Below are positions 26,757 through 34,092 of a stretch of 64,000 nt of DNA, piece after piece. The number at the start of each line of letters is the position of its first letter. Position 1 is the stretch's first letter. The DNA lies in assembly GCA_035695825.1 (NCBI GenBank), contig DASRRH010000018.1, positions 186,001 through 250,000 on the forward strand, given 5' to 3'. The translations under genes were made by a program, and so were the position numbers. The stretch is from JAKEFM01 sp035695825 (GTDB lineage: Bacteria > Planctomycetota > UBA1135 > JAKEFM01). Below the pieces are notes generated by a model, which saw nothing but the letters and a program-made list of their open reading frames with translations, searched no databases and was not told where the DNA came from.

Positions 26757-27105
26757 GGCCGCCGGGATCGCCCGCGAGGCGAGGCCCCGCCCGCGCGCGG
26801 CGGGGGGGGGCGCCCCCTCCTTCGACCGGCTCGTCCACGAGCCGATCCGCCTCGGGATCCTCTCCGCGCTCTCCGTGAACGCTTCCCTCTCCTTCCGCGA
26901 CCTCCAGGCGATCCTCCGGACGAGCGACGGGAACTTGAGCGTCCACGCGCGCCGCCTCGAGGAGGGGGAGCTCCTCTCCTGCACGAAGTCCTTCGCCGGG
27001 CGGGTCCCGCGGACGGAGTTTCGCCTGACGGCGGCGGGACGCCGGGCCCTCGAGCGCTACCTCGCGGAGATGGAGGCGTGGATCCGGGGGGTGCGCGGGC
27101 GCTGA
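26749..27105 (+). CDS. Winged-helix transcriptional regulator (HTH_34 type)
   Basis: A 118-residue protein with one winged-helix DNA-binding domain from about residue 25: FDRLVHEPIRLGILSALSVN, then LSFRDLQAILRTSDGNLSVHARRLEEGELL (recognition helix), then the wing TEFRLTAAGRRALERYL. This matches the HTH_34 group of small MarR/ArsR-like regulators. There is no ligand domain. The GTG start overlaps the membrane-protein gene by 8 bases. A G9 run at 26802-26810 in the non-conserved N-terminus stays in frame. The likely target is the 6-3-6 dyad at 26088-26102 and 27134-27148, implying autoregulation. Confidence 0.85.
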   Translation: MARAAGIAREARPRPRAAGGGAPSFDRLVHEPIRLGILSALSVNASLSFRDLQAILRTSDGNLSVHARRLEEGELLSCTKSFAGRVPRTEFRLTAAGRRALERYLAEMEAWIRGVRGR

Positions 27106-27128
27106 GGAGGGGCGCTTCTTTCGCCGCC

Positions 27129-27917
27129 ATGAACTTTGCGCCGCAAAGCGGACGCCCCGGGGCGCCCCTCCACGTCGCGGTCATCCCCGACGGGAACGGC
27201 CGGTGGGCGCGCGCCCGGGGCCTCCCCCGCCTCGAGGGGCACCGCGCGGGCGCGGAGGCGGTCCGGCGCGTCGTCGAGGCGGCCCCCCCCCTCGGCGTCG
27301 CGACGCTCACGATCTACGCCTTCTCGGCCGACAACTGGGGCCGGCCCGCGGCCGAGGTGGCGGGACTCTTCGCGATCTTCGAGGAGGTCCTCCGCATCGA
27401 GGCGCGCCGCTGCGCGGCGGAGGGGGTCCGGCTCCGGGTCGTCGGCCGGCGCGACCGGCTCCCCCCCTCTCTCCGCTCCTCGGTCGAGGAGGCGGAGCGG
27501 GCGACCGCGCGGGGCGAACGGATGACCCTGCGCCTCGCGGTCGACTACTCCGCGCGCGACTCGATCCGGCGCGCCGCCCTCCTCTTCCCCGGGGCGGGGG
27601 ACTTCTCCCGGGAGTCCTTCCTCCGGCTCCTCGGCGCGGTCGACCACGATCCCGCGCCGCCCCCCCCCGTCGACCTCCTCCTCCGGACGGGAGGGGAGAG
27701 GAGGCTCAGCGACTTCCTCCTCTGGGAGAACGCCTACGCCGAGCTCTTCTTCTCGCGGGTCATGTGGCCCGACTTCTCGGGCGCGGATCTCGGGGAGGCG
27801 GTCCGGTCCTTCCCCACCCGCGAGCGCCGGTTCGGGCGGATCCCCGGAGGGTCGGAGGGGGAGCCTCCCCGGGACGCAGCCCCCTCCGCGGCGGATGTCC
27901 GAGCGGGCGCGCCGTGA
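27129..27917 (+). CDS. uppS: Isoprenyl (undecaprenyl-type) diphosphate synthase
   Basis: A 262-residue cis-prenyltransferase that builds the C55 carrier lipid for peptidoglycan and other wall polymers. The catalytic Asp21 lies in IPDGNGRWARARG (family norm IMDGNGRWA); HRAG at 38-41 binds diphosphate. The signature LLLRTGGERRLSDFLLWENAYAELFF...WPDF is complete. TGGERR replaces the common TSGEQR. The ATG at 27129 gives the normal N-terminus. A perfect dyad CTTTGC-GCC-GCAAAG (27134-27148) sits just inside the gene and could place it under the adjacent regulator. Two C9 runs (27283-27291, 27660-27668) are in frame. Confidence 0.95.
   Translation: MNFAPQSGRPGAPLHVAVIPDGNGRWARARGLPRLEGHRAGAEAVRRVVEAAPPLGVATLTIYAFSADNWGRPAAEVAGLFAIFEEVLRIEARRCAAEGVRLRVVGRRDRLPPSLRSSVEEAERATARGERMTLRLAVDYSARDSIRRAALLFPGAGDFSRESFLRLLGAVDHDPAPPPPVDLLLRTGGERRLSDFLLWENAYAELFFSRVMWPDFSGADLGEAVRSFPTRERRFGRIPGGSEGEPPRDAAPSAADVRAGAP
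27134..27148. promoter_or_regulatory. Second copy of the 6-3-6 dyad, over the uppS start
   Basis: CTTTGC-GCC-GCAAAG is a perfect inverted repeat three bases inside the uppS coding sequence. It shares arms and spacing with CTCTGC-ACT-GCAAAG at the promoter of the upstream membrane-protein gene. It is a candidate operator for the winged-helix regulator encoded between them. Confidence 0.5.
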
Positions 27918-27989
27918 GGCCGCGGCGGTCGCGCGCGATCGATCCGATCGCGGAGCCGTTCCTCGGGGAGGTCGGGGGGAGACGGAACG

Positions 27990-28490
27990 ATGAGAGCCGG
28001 TAGGGTGCTCGCCTTCGCCGCCGCCGGCCTCCTCGGCCTGCTCGTCCTCTTCGCGGCGCTGAACCGACGCGACCAGGACGCCGCCCGCGGCGAGGAGATC
28101 CGGTACGACGACTTCGGCTTCTCCCTCCTCGACCACCGCAGGAGCGCCGTCCCGAGCGCCGCGGGGAAGGTCCTCCTCCTCGTCGACCTGCGGGTGTCGA
28201 ACCACGCGAAGCGCGTCCCCTTCCGGTTCGACCCCGCGACCGTCCGCCTCCTCGGCGGGGACGGGAGGGAGTTCCAGGCGGTCTCGGCGTCGCGGCCCGA
28301 TCTCCCGCCGGGGCGGGATCCCTTCGAGCGCGCGCTCCCGCCGGGCGGCTCCTGCGTCGCCGAGCTCGGGTTCGACGTCCCCTCCGATCTGCGGGAGCCG
28401 CGGCTCCGGATCTCCTTCGGACGGAACGGATTCCTCGATCTGCTCGACGACGTCTTCTGGGGGAGGAAGAGGATCCGGCTCGAGGGATGA
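27990..28490 (+). CDS. Membrane-anchored DUF4352-like protein
   Basis: A 166-residue protein with an N-terminal membrane segment (VLAFAAAGLLGLLVLFAAL) and one immunoglobulin-like beta domain. The phrase KVLLLVDLRVSNHAKRVPFRFDPATVRLLGGDGREF is characteristic of DUF4352/telomeric-like extracellular domains with unknown function. It is paralogous to the next gene, sharing the VDLRVSN/VELEVKN strand and the FRFDPA motif. Its TGA overlaps the following ATG (ATGA), indicating translational coupling. Confidence 0.7.
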   Translation: MRAGRVLAFAAAGLLGLLVLFAALNRRDQDAARGEEIRYDDFGFSLLDHRRSAVPSAAGKVLLLVDLRVSNHAKRVPFRFDPATVRLLGGDGREFQAVSASRPDLPPGRDPFERALPPGGSCVAELGFDVPSDLREPRLRISFGRNGFLDLLDDVFWGRKRIRLEG

Positions 28491-29026
28491 AGGGGCGATC
28501 CTGGGCCGCGTTCCTCGGATTCCTCGCCCTCGGGGTCGTCGGGCTCCTCGCCGTCGACATCCTCGCGAGCCGCGGCGAGAGGACGGTCGGGCTCGACGAG
28601 TGGGTGCGGAGCGGGGGGGTGGGGTTCCGGGTCCGGTCGGTCCGCCGGGCGGAGAGGTACGGCATCGGAGACGGGGCGGCACGGGGGCCCTTCCTCCTGG
28701 TCGAGCTCGAGGTGAAGAACTACGTCGGCTTCCTCGGCTACCGATTCGACCCGGCGAACGCCGTTCTCGTCGACGGGGAGGGACGGGAGCGCGCGCCCGC
28801 CGAAGAATTGAGGAAGCGCGTGGACGCCGCTTCGGGTCTCGAAGACATGTTCGCCTTCGAGTTCGAGCCGGGCTCGTCCGTCTGCGGCACGCTCGTCTAC
28901 GAGGCGCCTCCGGAGCTCCGTGCGCCGCGACTGCGCGTCTCGATGGGGGGGAAGCCGTTGATCGCCTGGCTCGAGGGGGACCGTTTCATCGCCCTCGAGC
29001 CCGGACCGCTATCCTCGCCCCGATGA
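28487..29026 (+). CDS. Membrane-anchored DUF4352-like protein, paralogue
   Basis: A 179-residue protein with an N-terminal membrane anchor (AFLGFLALGVVGLLAVDIL) and an extracytoplasmic beta domain: FLLVELEVKNYVGFLGYRFDPANAVLVDGEG. It has the same plan as the preceding gene and probably arose by tandem duplication, although the sequences are well diverged. The start overlaps the preceding stop, and its own TGA overlaps the ATG of the cupin lipoprotein, giving a three-gene coupled chain. No function can be assigned. Confidence 0.7.
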   Translation: MKGRSWAAFLGFLALGVVGLLAVDILASRGERTVGLDEWVRSGGVGFRVRSVRRAERYGIGDGAARGPFLLVELEVKNYVGFLGYRFDPANAVLVDGEGRERAPAEELRKRVDAASGLEDMFAFEFEPGSSVCGTLVYEAPPELRAPRLRVSMGGKPLIAWLEGDRFIALEPGPLSSPR

Positions 29027-29466
29027 AGAAGCGGCGGCCGCTCCTCGCGCTCCTCCTCTTCGGTCTCCCCCCTGGGTGCCGCATGGCGGAGAGGGTGGAC
29101 CTCCGGCCGACCTTCTCGGCCTCCCTCGACGAGTGGCTCGCTTCGCGCCCGCTCGGGCCCGGGGAAGCCCTGCGCGTCGACGACCTCCACGCCGGGGGAG
29201 GCGCGAGCCTCCACGTGGTCCAGGCGCGCGCGGGAATGCCCGCGCACTACCACCGAAGCCGCGACGAGACCGTCGTCGGGCTCCGGGGAGAGGCGCGCAT
29301 GGTGGTCGCAGGGGAGACGATCCGGCTCCGGCCCGGGGTCGTCGTCCACGTCCCGCGCCGGATGGTCCACGAGGCTCGCGTCGAGGGGGCGGAGCCCTGC
29401 GCCGTCCTCCTGGTCTTCACCCCTCCCTTCGACGGGAGAGACCGGGTCTTCGTCGACGGACGATAG
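29023..29466 (+). CDS. Cupin-domain lipoprotein
   Basis: A 147-residue protein with a lipoprotein-like signal (LLALLLFGLPPGC, Cys18). The mature part is a single cupin barrel. Motif 1 includes MPAHYHRSRDETVVGLRGEARMVV with His-x-His-like and Glu metal ligands, and motif 2 includes LRPGVVVHVPRRMVHEARV. Small cupins bind a metal and a sugar or small acid. The ATG overlaps the preceding stop (ATGA). It converges on the surface-protein gene 7 bp away. Substrate unknown. Confidence 0.8.
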   Translation: MKKRRPLLALLLFGLPPGCRMAERVDLRPTFSASLDEWLASRPLGPGEALRVDDLHAGGGASLHVVQARAGMPAHYHRSRDETVVGLRGEARMVVAGETIRLRPGVVVHVPRRMVHEARVEGAEPCAVLLVFTPPFDGRDRVFVDGR

Positions 29467-29473
29467 GCGGGGC

Positions 29474-30478
29474 TCACCCCCCGGCCGGACGGAGGCGAAG
29501 CTCGACCTCGCGCGACGCCCCGACGAGAAGCTCGACGGGACTGCGGAGAGTCTCGAAGCCGGGGGCGTGGACCTCGAGCTCGCCGCGACCGCCGGGAAGC
29601 TCGAGGAAACGGAAGGAGCCGTCCTCGTCCGTGGGGACCAGCCCGGACTCGCGGCGCCCCCTCTTCCCGCCCTCGAGGAGGAAGCGGACGATCGCCCCCG
29701 CCACCGGCCGTCCTTCGGCGTCCCGGACCGCGCCGCGCAGCTCCGCGCAGGCGAAGGTGAGGTCGGCCGTCGCTTTCGCGCCCGGGCCGACATCGACCGG
29801 GGCCTCGGCGAATCGGTGGCGCGCGTCGTGGATCCGCCTCGCCGAGAGGACGACGAGGCGGTAGGAGCCGGCGGGGACCGAAGGGATGTCGAAGAAGCCG
29901 TCGAATCCGCAGGGGGCGACCGCGACCGGCCCGACCTCCTCTCCGCTCGAGTCGAGGCGGAGGAGCGCGGCGACGAATCCCGAGAGGGGGCCGCCGTCCG
30001 AGCGCGAGAGGCGGCCGGTCAGCTCCCCGGGCGATGGCGGGGGGGTCCGGTCGGGCTCGCGCAGCGCGTCCGGGGCGCGGCCCAGCCGGAACCGGATGTC
30101 GGACGCCCCGGGCCGGACCTCGTCGAGCGACGCGACCGTGCGCCGGGATGCGAGGGCGATCAGCGTGAAGGGCTCGTCGGGGAGTCTCTCGATCCGGAAG
30201 GCCCCCGCCGCGTCCGTTCGGGCTGCGCGCAGGAGGTCGGCACCGACGGCTCGGACCTCGACGTCCGCGAGCGGGCCTCCCTCCTCGGCCTCGACGAGGC
30301 CGGCGATCGCGCCGGAGCCCTCGGCGGACCCCGCCGGGATCACCGGTCGGGGAAAGCCGGCGGTCCGGGCGGGACTCGCGCGCTCCTCGGGGAGGATCCT
30401 CCAGTAGACGAGGAGCCCGGCGGGCGGGATCAGCGCCCCGAGGAGGAGGACGGCGGCCGTCCGGAGGCCGGACTTCAA
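29474..30478 (-). CDS. Cell-surface protein with carboxypeptidase-regulatory-like (Cna-B type) repeats
   Basis: A 334-residue protein with an N-terminal membrane segment (LRTAAVLLLGALIPPAGLLVYW) and about three beta-sandwich repeats of the carboxypeptidase-regulatory/Cna-B kind, for example IAGLVEAEEGGPLADVEVRAVG...RTDAAGAFRIERLP, and LRGAVRDAEGRPVAGAIVRF...PTDEDGSFRFLELPGG. The start is a TTG at 30478, overlapping the TGA of the upstream gene (TTGA); no ATG or GTG nearby gives the membrane segment. It is third in a coupled chain after an aldolase and a larger homologue. A structural or adhesive envelope role is likely. Confidence 0.75.
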   Translation of the reverse strand: MKSGLRTAAVLLLGALIPPAGLLVYWRILPEERASPARTAGFPRPVIPAGSAEGSGAIAGLVEAEEGGPLADVEVRAVGADLLRAARTDAAGAFRIERLPDEPFTLIALASRRTVASLDEVRPGASDIRFRLGRAPDALREPDRTPPPSPGELTGRLSRSDGGPLSGFVAALLRLDSSGEEVGPVAVAPCGFDGFFDIPSVPAGSYRLVVLSARRIHDARHRFAEAPVDVGPGAKATADLTFACAELRGAVRDAEGRPVAGAIVRFLLEGGKRGRRESGLVPTDEDGSFRFLELPGGRGELEVHAPGFETLRSPVELLVGASREVELRLRPAGG

Positions 30479-33033
30479 CGGGGAGCGGGCGGGCGCAGGC
30501 GGACCTCGCCGACCGAGTCGGCGAAGGGATCGAGGTCGATCGGGGCGGTGGCGGAGCCGACCACCTGCCGCTCCGGCGAGAGGAGCTCCGCGGTGAGGAC
30601 GTAGGAGCCGGTCGGCGCTTCTCCCCCGTCGAAGGCCCCGTCCGCCGCAGCGTCCAGGACCCACCGCCCGAGGTCCGCCGACCCTCCCCTCTCCGCATCC
30701 GGCGCGATCGTGACGCGCGCCCCTCCCGCGGGGGTCCCGTCCTCCCGCAGGACGCGGCCCCGGATCCGCCCCGTGCGGAGAGGGATCTCGACCTCGTTCG
30801 GCTGATCCCCGCGGACCTCGAGCCGGAGCGAGCCCAGCCGGGCGCTCGTCCCGCCGCTCCCCCATGGCGCCGCGTAGACGACGAGGTTCGCCGGACCCGG
30901 GCGCACGCCTTCGAAGGAGAACCTCCCCTCCGCGTCGGTGCTCACCTTGGGCCCGATCGGGATCGGGGAGTTCTCGGTCGGCTGGAGGTTCACGACGAGT
31001 CCGGATCCCGGTCCGCCGTTGCGGCGGACGATCCCACGGACGACCGCGGCCGCCGAGCGCCCGGGATCGAGGGCGACCTCCGCCTTCCCGCCCTCGGGGA
31101 CGTCGACCGAAGCGTGCGCGAGGGCCTGCTTGGCCGCCGTCGCCGCGTCGATCCATCGGAACTCCGCCGAGGGGCGCGTGCGCGGGAACAGTAGGACCTC
31201 ATGTCGCCCGGGAGGGGCCTCCCCGATGACGAAGCCGCCGGCGACGTCGGGGAGGGCCTCGAGCGGAGAGCCGCTCGGGGGGAACGAGACGATCTTGACC
31301 TCCGCCAGCGTCGCCGCCTCCCCCTTCACCGTCCCGCGGATCGAGCCGGTCCGCCCGAGGTCGATCGTCGTCTCGGACGGCGGTTGCCCCGCCCGGATCT
31401 CGAAGGGGGGGGTCCGCGCCGGGGCGAATCCGTCGGCCGTCGTCTCGAGGAGGTAGGTGCCCGGGGGCACGAGCGAGAACGCGAAGCGCCCCTGGCGGTC
31501 GGCGGTCGCACGCGCGAGGAGGTTCCCCGGGGAGGGGATGGCGCCCCCGCGTCCGTCCGGGGCGGTCTCGCCGGGGCGCGGCGGTTGAAGGAGGCAGACC
31601 TCGGCGGCGAGGAGACGGCCTCCGCCCCGCACCACGCCGCGGACCTCCGTCCCCGGGTGGAGGGAAACGCGGATCCCTTCGACGCGCGCGTCCGTCACCG
31701 CGAACGGCGGGCTCGCGCCGAGAGTGAGACCGGGAGCCACGGCGATCACGCGGTAGCGGCCCGGGGAGGGGACGTCGATCGAGAAGGTCCCGTCGTCCCG
31801 CGCGTAGGCGCGGAAGAACCCTCCCACGGCCTCCCGGATCGGCAGACGCCAGACGGTCTCGTCGGGGACGAGGGCGACGAGGGCGTACTCGACCTCCTCC
31901 CCCTCCGCGCCGACGACCTCCCCCAGGACCGAGGGGCGGGCGCTGGCGCGGATCTCGACCTCCTCGTCCCCGGCCTGGGCCTCGGCGGTCGCGCGCCCGG
32001 AGCCGGGGGCCTCCACGGTCAGGCGGTAGGCGACGTTCTCCGGCACGCCGTCGATCTCGAACTCCCCGAAGTCGTCGGCCTCCACGAGGAAGGAAGGTCC
32101 CGACCCGCGCGGCTCGGCCCGCACGAGGGCTCCCTCAACCTCCTCCCCCGAGGGATCCTCGATCTTCCCGGAGATCGTCCCTCCGGGGGAGAGGCGGATC
32201 ACGAGCCCCCCGGACTCGCCTCCGGCCGTCACGCGGATCTCCTGGACGGCCCGGGCGAAGCCGTACGCATCCGCGGTGAGGGCGACGCGGCCGGAAGGGA
32301 CGTCGGAGAGGAGGAACGCCCCGTCCGAGCCCGCGGCGACCCCCGCGCTCTCGGCGTCGGCGAAGGGGAGGACCTCCTCGAGCTTTCCTTCCCGGGGGAC
32401 GGGGAGGGCGCCGACGGTCGCCCCCGCGATCGGCCGGTCGAGCGTGTCGAGGACCCTCCCGCTCGCGCGTCCACCCGGCCCGATCGCAAGATCGCCGACG
32501 TCGGCCGTCTCCCCGGGACCGGGGGTGACCGGGCCGGCTCGCTGGGGCCCGGACCCCCCCACGTGCGCGCGAACCTCGTAGCGGAAGTCGGGGGGGAGGC
32601 TCTCGAAGAGGAACTCCCCTCCCTCCGTCGTCTTCGCGACGTGCTCGATGGGCGTTTGCCCCTCCCACCGCGCGGCGGCCTCGGTCGGGGCGGTCCCCCT
32701 CCATCCCGCGAGCCAGACCCCCGCCTTCTTGATCGGAGTCCCCGACGCGTCGATCACCCGGCCGCGGACCGCGGCTCCGATCGAAGCGGGGCAGACGACG
32801 ACCCCCAGCGTGGGCCGAGCGGGTCGCAAAGTCGGCGCCGGGGGCGCCGCCGTGGTCCGCGTCCCGGTCGGGCCCGGAGAGAGGCTGGGCGGGGTCGGTC
32901 CTTCCCGCGGCGTCGCCGGCGCCGTCGCAATCGGACCATCGGGGCCCGCGGGGGGGCGGGTGGGGGTCGCGACGACGTAGATCGCCGCCGCGAGGGCGAG
33001 GAGGACGAGGGCGACGGGGAGGAGGCGCTTCAT
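30475..33033 (-). CDS. Large surface protein with multiple Cna-B/carboxypeptidase-regulatory-like repeats
   Basis: An 852-residue protein anchored by an N-terminal hydrophobic segment (LLPVALVLLALAAAIYVVA), then a Pro/Thr-rich linker (about 25-70) and seven or more beta-sandwich repeats. The recurring frame is GxVxDxxGxPxxGAxV...T.xDGxFxF..LPPG (for example ASGRVLDTLDRPIAGATVGA; IRGRVLREDGTPAGGARVTI). It has no catalytic residues. The ATG at 33033 overlaps the stop of the upstream DapA-like gene (ATGA). It is coupled downstream to a smaller homologue. Such proteins are abundant in planctomycete envelopes; the ligand is unknown. Confidence 0.8.
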   Translation of the reverse strand: MKRLLPVALVLLALAAAIYVVATPTRPPAGPDGPIATAPATPREGPTPPSLSPGPTGTRTTAAPPAPTLRPARPTLGVVVCPASIGAAVRGRVIDASGTPIKKAGVWLAGWRGTAPTEAAARWEGQTPIEHVAKTTEGGEFLFESLPPDFRYEVRAHVGGSGPQRAGPVTPGPGETADVGDLAIGPGGRASGRVLDTLDRPIAGATVGALPVPREGKLEEVLPFADAESAGVAAGSDGAFLLSDVPSGRVALTADAYGFARAVQEIRVTAGGESGGLVIRLSPGGTISGKIEDPSGEEVEGALVRAEPRGSGPSFLVEADDFGEFEIDGVPENVAYRLTVEAPGSGRATAEAQAGDEEVEIRASARPSVLGEVVGAEGEEVEYALVALVPDETVWRLPIREAVGGFFRAYARDDGTFSIDVPSPGRYRVIAVAPGLTLGASPPFAVTDARVEGIRVSLHPGTEVRGVVRGGGRLLAAEVCLLQPPRPGETAPDGRGGAIPSPGNLLARATADRQGRFAFSLVPPGTYLLETTADGFAPARTPPFEIRAGQPPSETTIDLGRTGSIRGTVKGEAATLAEVKIVSFPPSGSPLEALPDVAGGFVIGEAPPGRHEVLLFPRTRPSAEFRWIDAATAAKQALAHASVDVPEGGKAEVALDPGRSAAAVVRGIVRRNGGPGSGLVVNLQPTENSPIPIGPKVSTDAEGRFSFEGVRPGPANLVVYAAPWGSGGTSARLGSLRLEVRGDQPNEVEIPLRTGRIRGRVLREDGTPAGGARVTIAPDAERGGSADLGRWVLDAAADGAFDGGEAPTGSYVLTAELLSPERQVVGSATAPIDLDPFADSVGEVRLRPPAPR

Positions 33034-33953
33034 CGAGGGTCGGGAGTCGGATCCGTGCGCAACATACGGCCGGCCTCCTCGGGGAGAAGCCCGAGCTCCC
33101 GCAGACGGCGCGCGCACTCCTCGACCTCCTCGGGGGTGAGCTCCGTCAGAGGCGGCCGGACGGGCGAGCGAGCGAATCCGCGCAGGCCGAGCAGCGCCTT
33201 CGACAGCGCAGGCAGGTCTTTCCCCTCGGCGAGGGCCCGGACCGCCGTGAGGGTCGCCTGCGCCGCCTCGGCCTCCGGGAGCGGAGCCGCCCACGCGCGC
33301 GCGACGAGCTCGGGAAAGGCGTTTGCGAGCCCGGTCACCGCCCCCGCCACCCCGCGCCTGCGCCCCTCGAGGACCAGGGAGTCGCTGCCGGCGAAGAGGT
33401 CGAGCACGGGGAACTCGCTCCGGAAGGCGGCCAGGCTTTCGACGGTCCCCGTCGAATCCTTGAGCCCCTCGATCCGGCCGGTCGAGAGGAGCGCCTCGAG
33501 GAGGGGCCGGTCGAAGGCGACGCCGGTGAATCGCGGGATGTGGTAGAGGCAGGCCGGCAACGGCGCCCCCGCGTCGAGGACGGCCCGGAAGAAGTCGACG
33601 AGGCCCTTCTGCTTGAGGCCCCGAGGGTAGAAGGGGGGGCAGAGGAGAAGCGCGTCGAAGCTCAGGCGCGCCGCCTCCGCGGCGACGGCGGCGGCTTCGG
33701 AGAGGGAGGCCGCGCCCGTGCCGGCCGCGAGGAGCAGCCGGCCCCGGTTCTCCGCCGCCGCCGCGAGGGCGACGCGCTTCTCCTCGAGCGTCAGGGAGTG
33801 GAACTCCCCGTTCGTGCCGAGGACGACCAGCCCGTCCACCCCCGCTCCCTCGAGGAAGGAAAGGTGGCGAAGGAGCGCCGGAGCGTCGACGGAGAGGTCC
33901 GGTCCCCGGAAAGGGACGATCGTCGGGACGAGGATCCCGCGGAGGCGCCGCAT
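33030..33953 (-). CDS. DapA/NanA-family Schiff-base aldolase
   Basis: A 307-residue TIM-barrel lyase of the dihydrodipicolinate synthase / N-acetylneuraminate lyase superfamily. GTNGE at 46-50 takes the place of the GTTGE/GSTGE phosphate-like loop. Tyr137 is in LYHIPRFTG, and the Schiff-base Lys165 is in IEGLKDSTGT. The YxIP context is common to both branches, so the sequence does not decide between lysine synthesis and sugar-acid cleavage. It is first in a chain of three genes with 4-base overlaps whose other members are surface proteins, and it is divergent from a sialidase-like secreted protein. That favours a sugar-acid role over dapA. Confidence 0.88.
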   Translation of the reverse strand: MRRLRGILVPTIVPFRGPDLSVDAPALLRHLSFLEGAGVDGLVVLGTNGEFHSLTLEEKRVALAAAAENRGRLLLAAGTGAASLSEAAAVAAEAARLSFDALLLCPPFYPRGLKQKGLVDFFRAVLDAGAPLPACLYHIPRFTGVAFDRPLLEALLSTGRIEGLKDSTGTVESLAAFRSEFPVLDLFAGSDSLVLEGRRRGVAGAVTGLANAFPELVARAWAAPLPEAEAAQATLTAVRALAEGKDLPALSKALLGLRGFARSPVRPPLTELTPEEVEECARRLRELGLLPEEAGRMLRTDPTPDPR

Positions 33954-34092
33954 CGGCCCGAGGAGTATCCGCGAGGGGCCGCCCCCGCGGAACCGCCGGG
34001 CGGAATGACGGCGTCGGCGGATCCGGTTATGCTGCGCGTGGCCCCCCGTCCCTTCCACGGGCGATTCGCCGCGGTCCTGCCCGGGAGAAGGA

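Noticed and set aside
26802..26810. G9 run in the winged-helix regulator as a phase-variable site
   Set aside because: The reading frame is intact and several in-frame C9/G9 runs occur in housekeeping genes here (cysteine desulfurase, uppS), so run length alone is not evidence.
27914..28003. A 29-codon frame starting at a GTG overlapping the uppS stop
   Set aside because: It has NTGA coupling but no domain, overlaps the next gene start, and has no ribosome-binding site; too weak to call.
33030..33953. Calling the aldolase dapA
   Set aside because: The motifs are shared with N-acetylneuraminate and keto-sugar-acid lyases, and the neighbours are surface and sialidase-like proteins.
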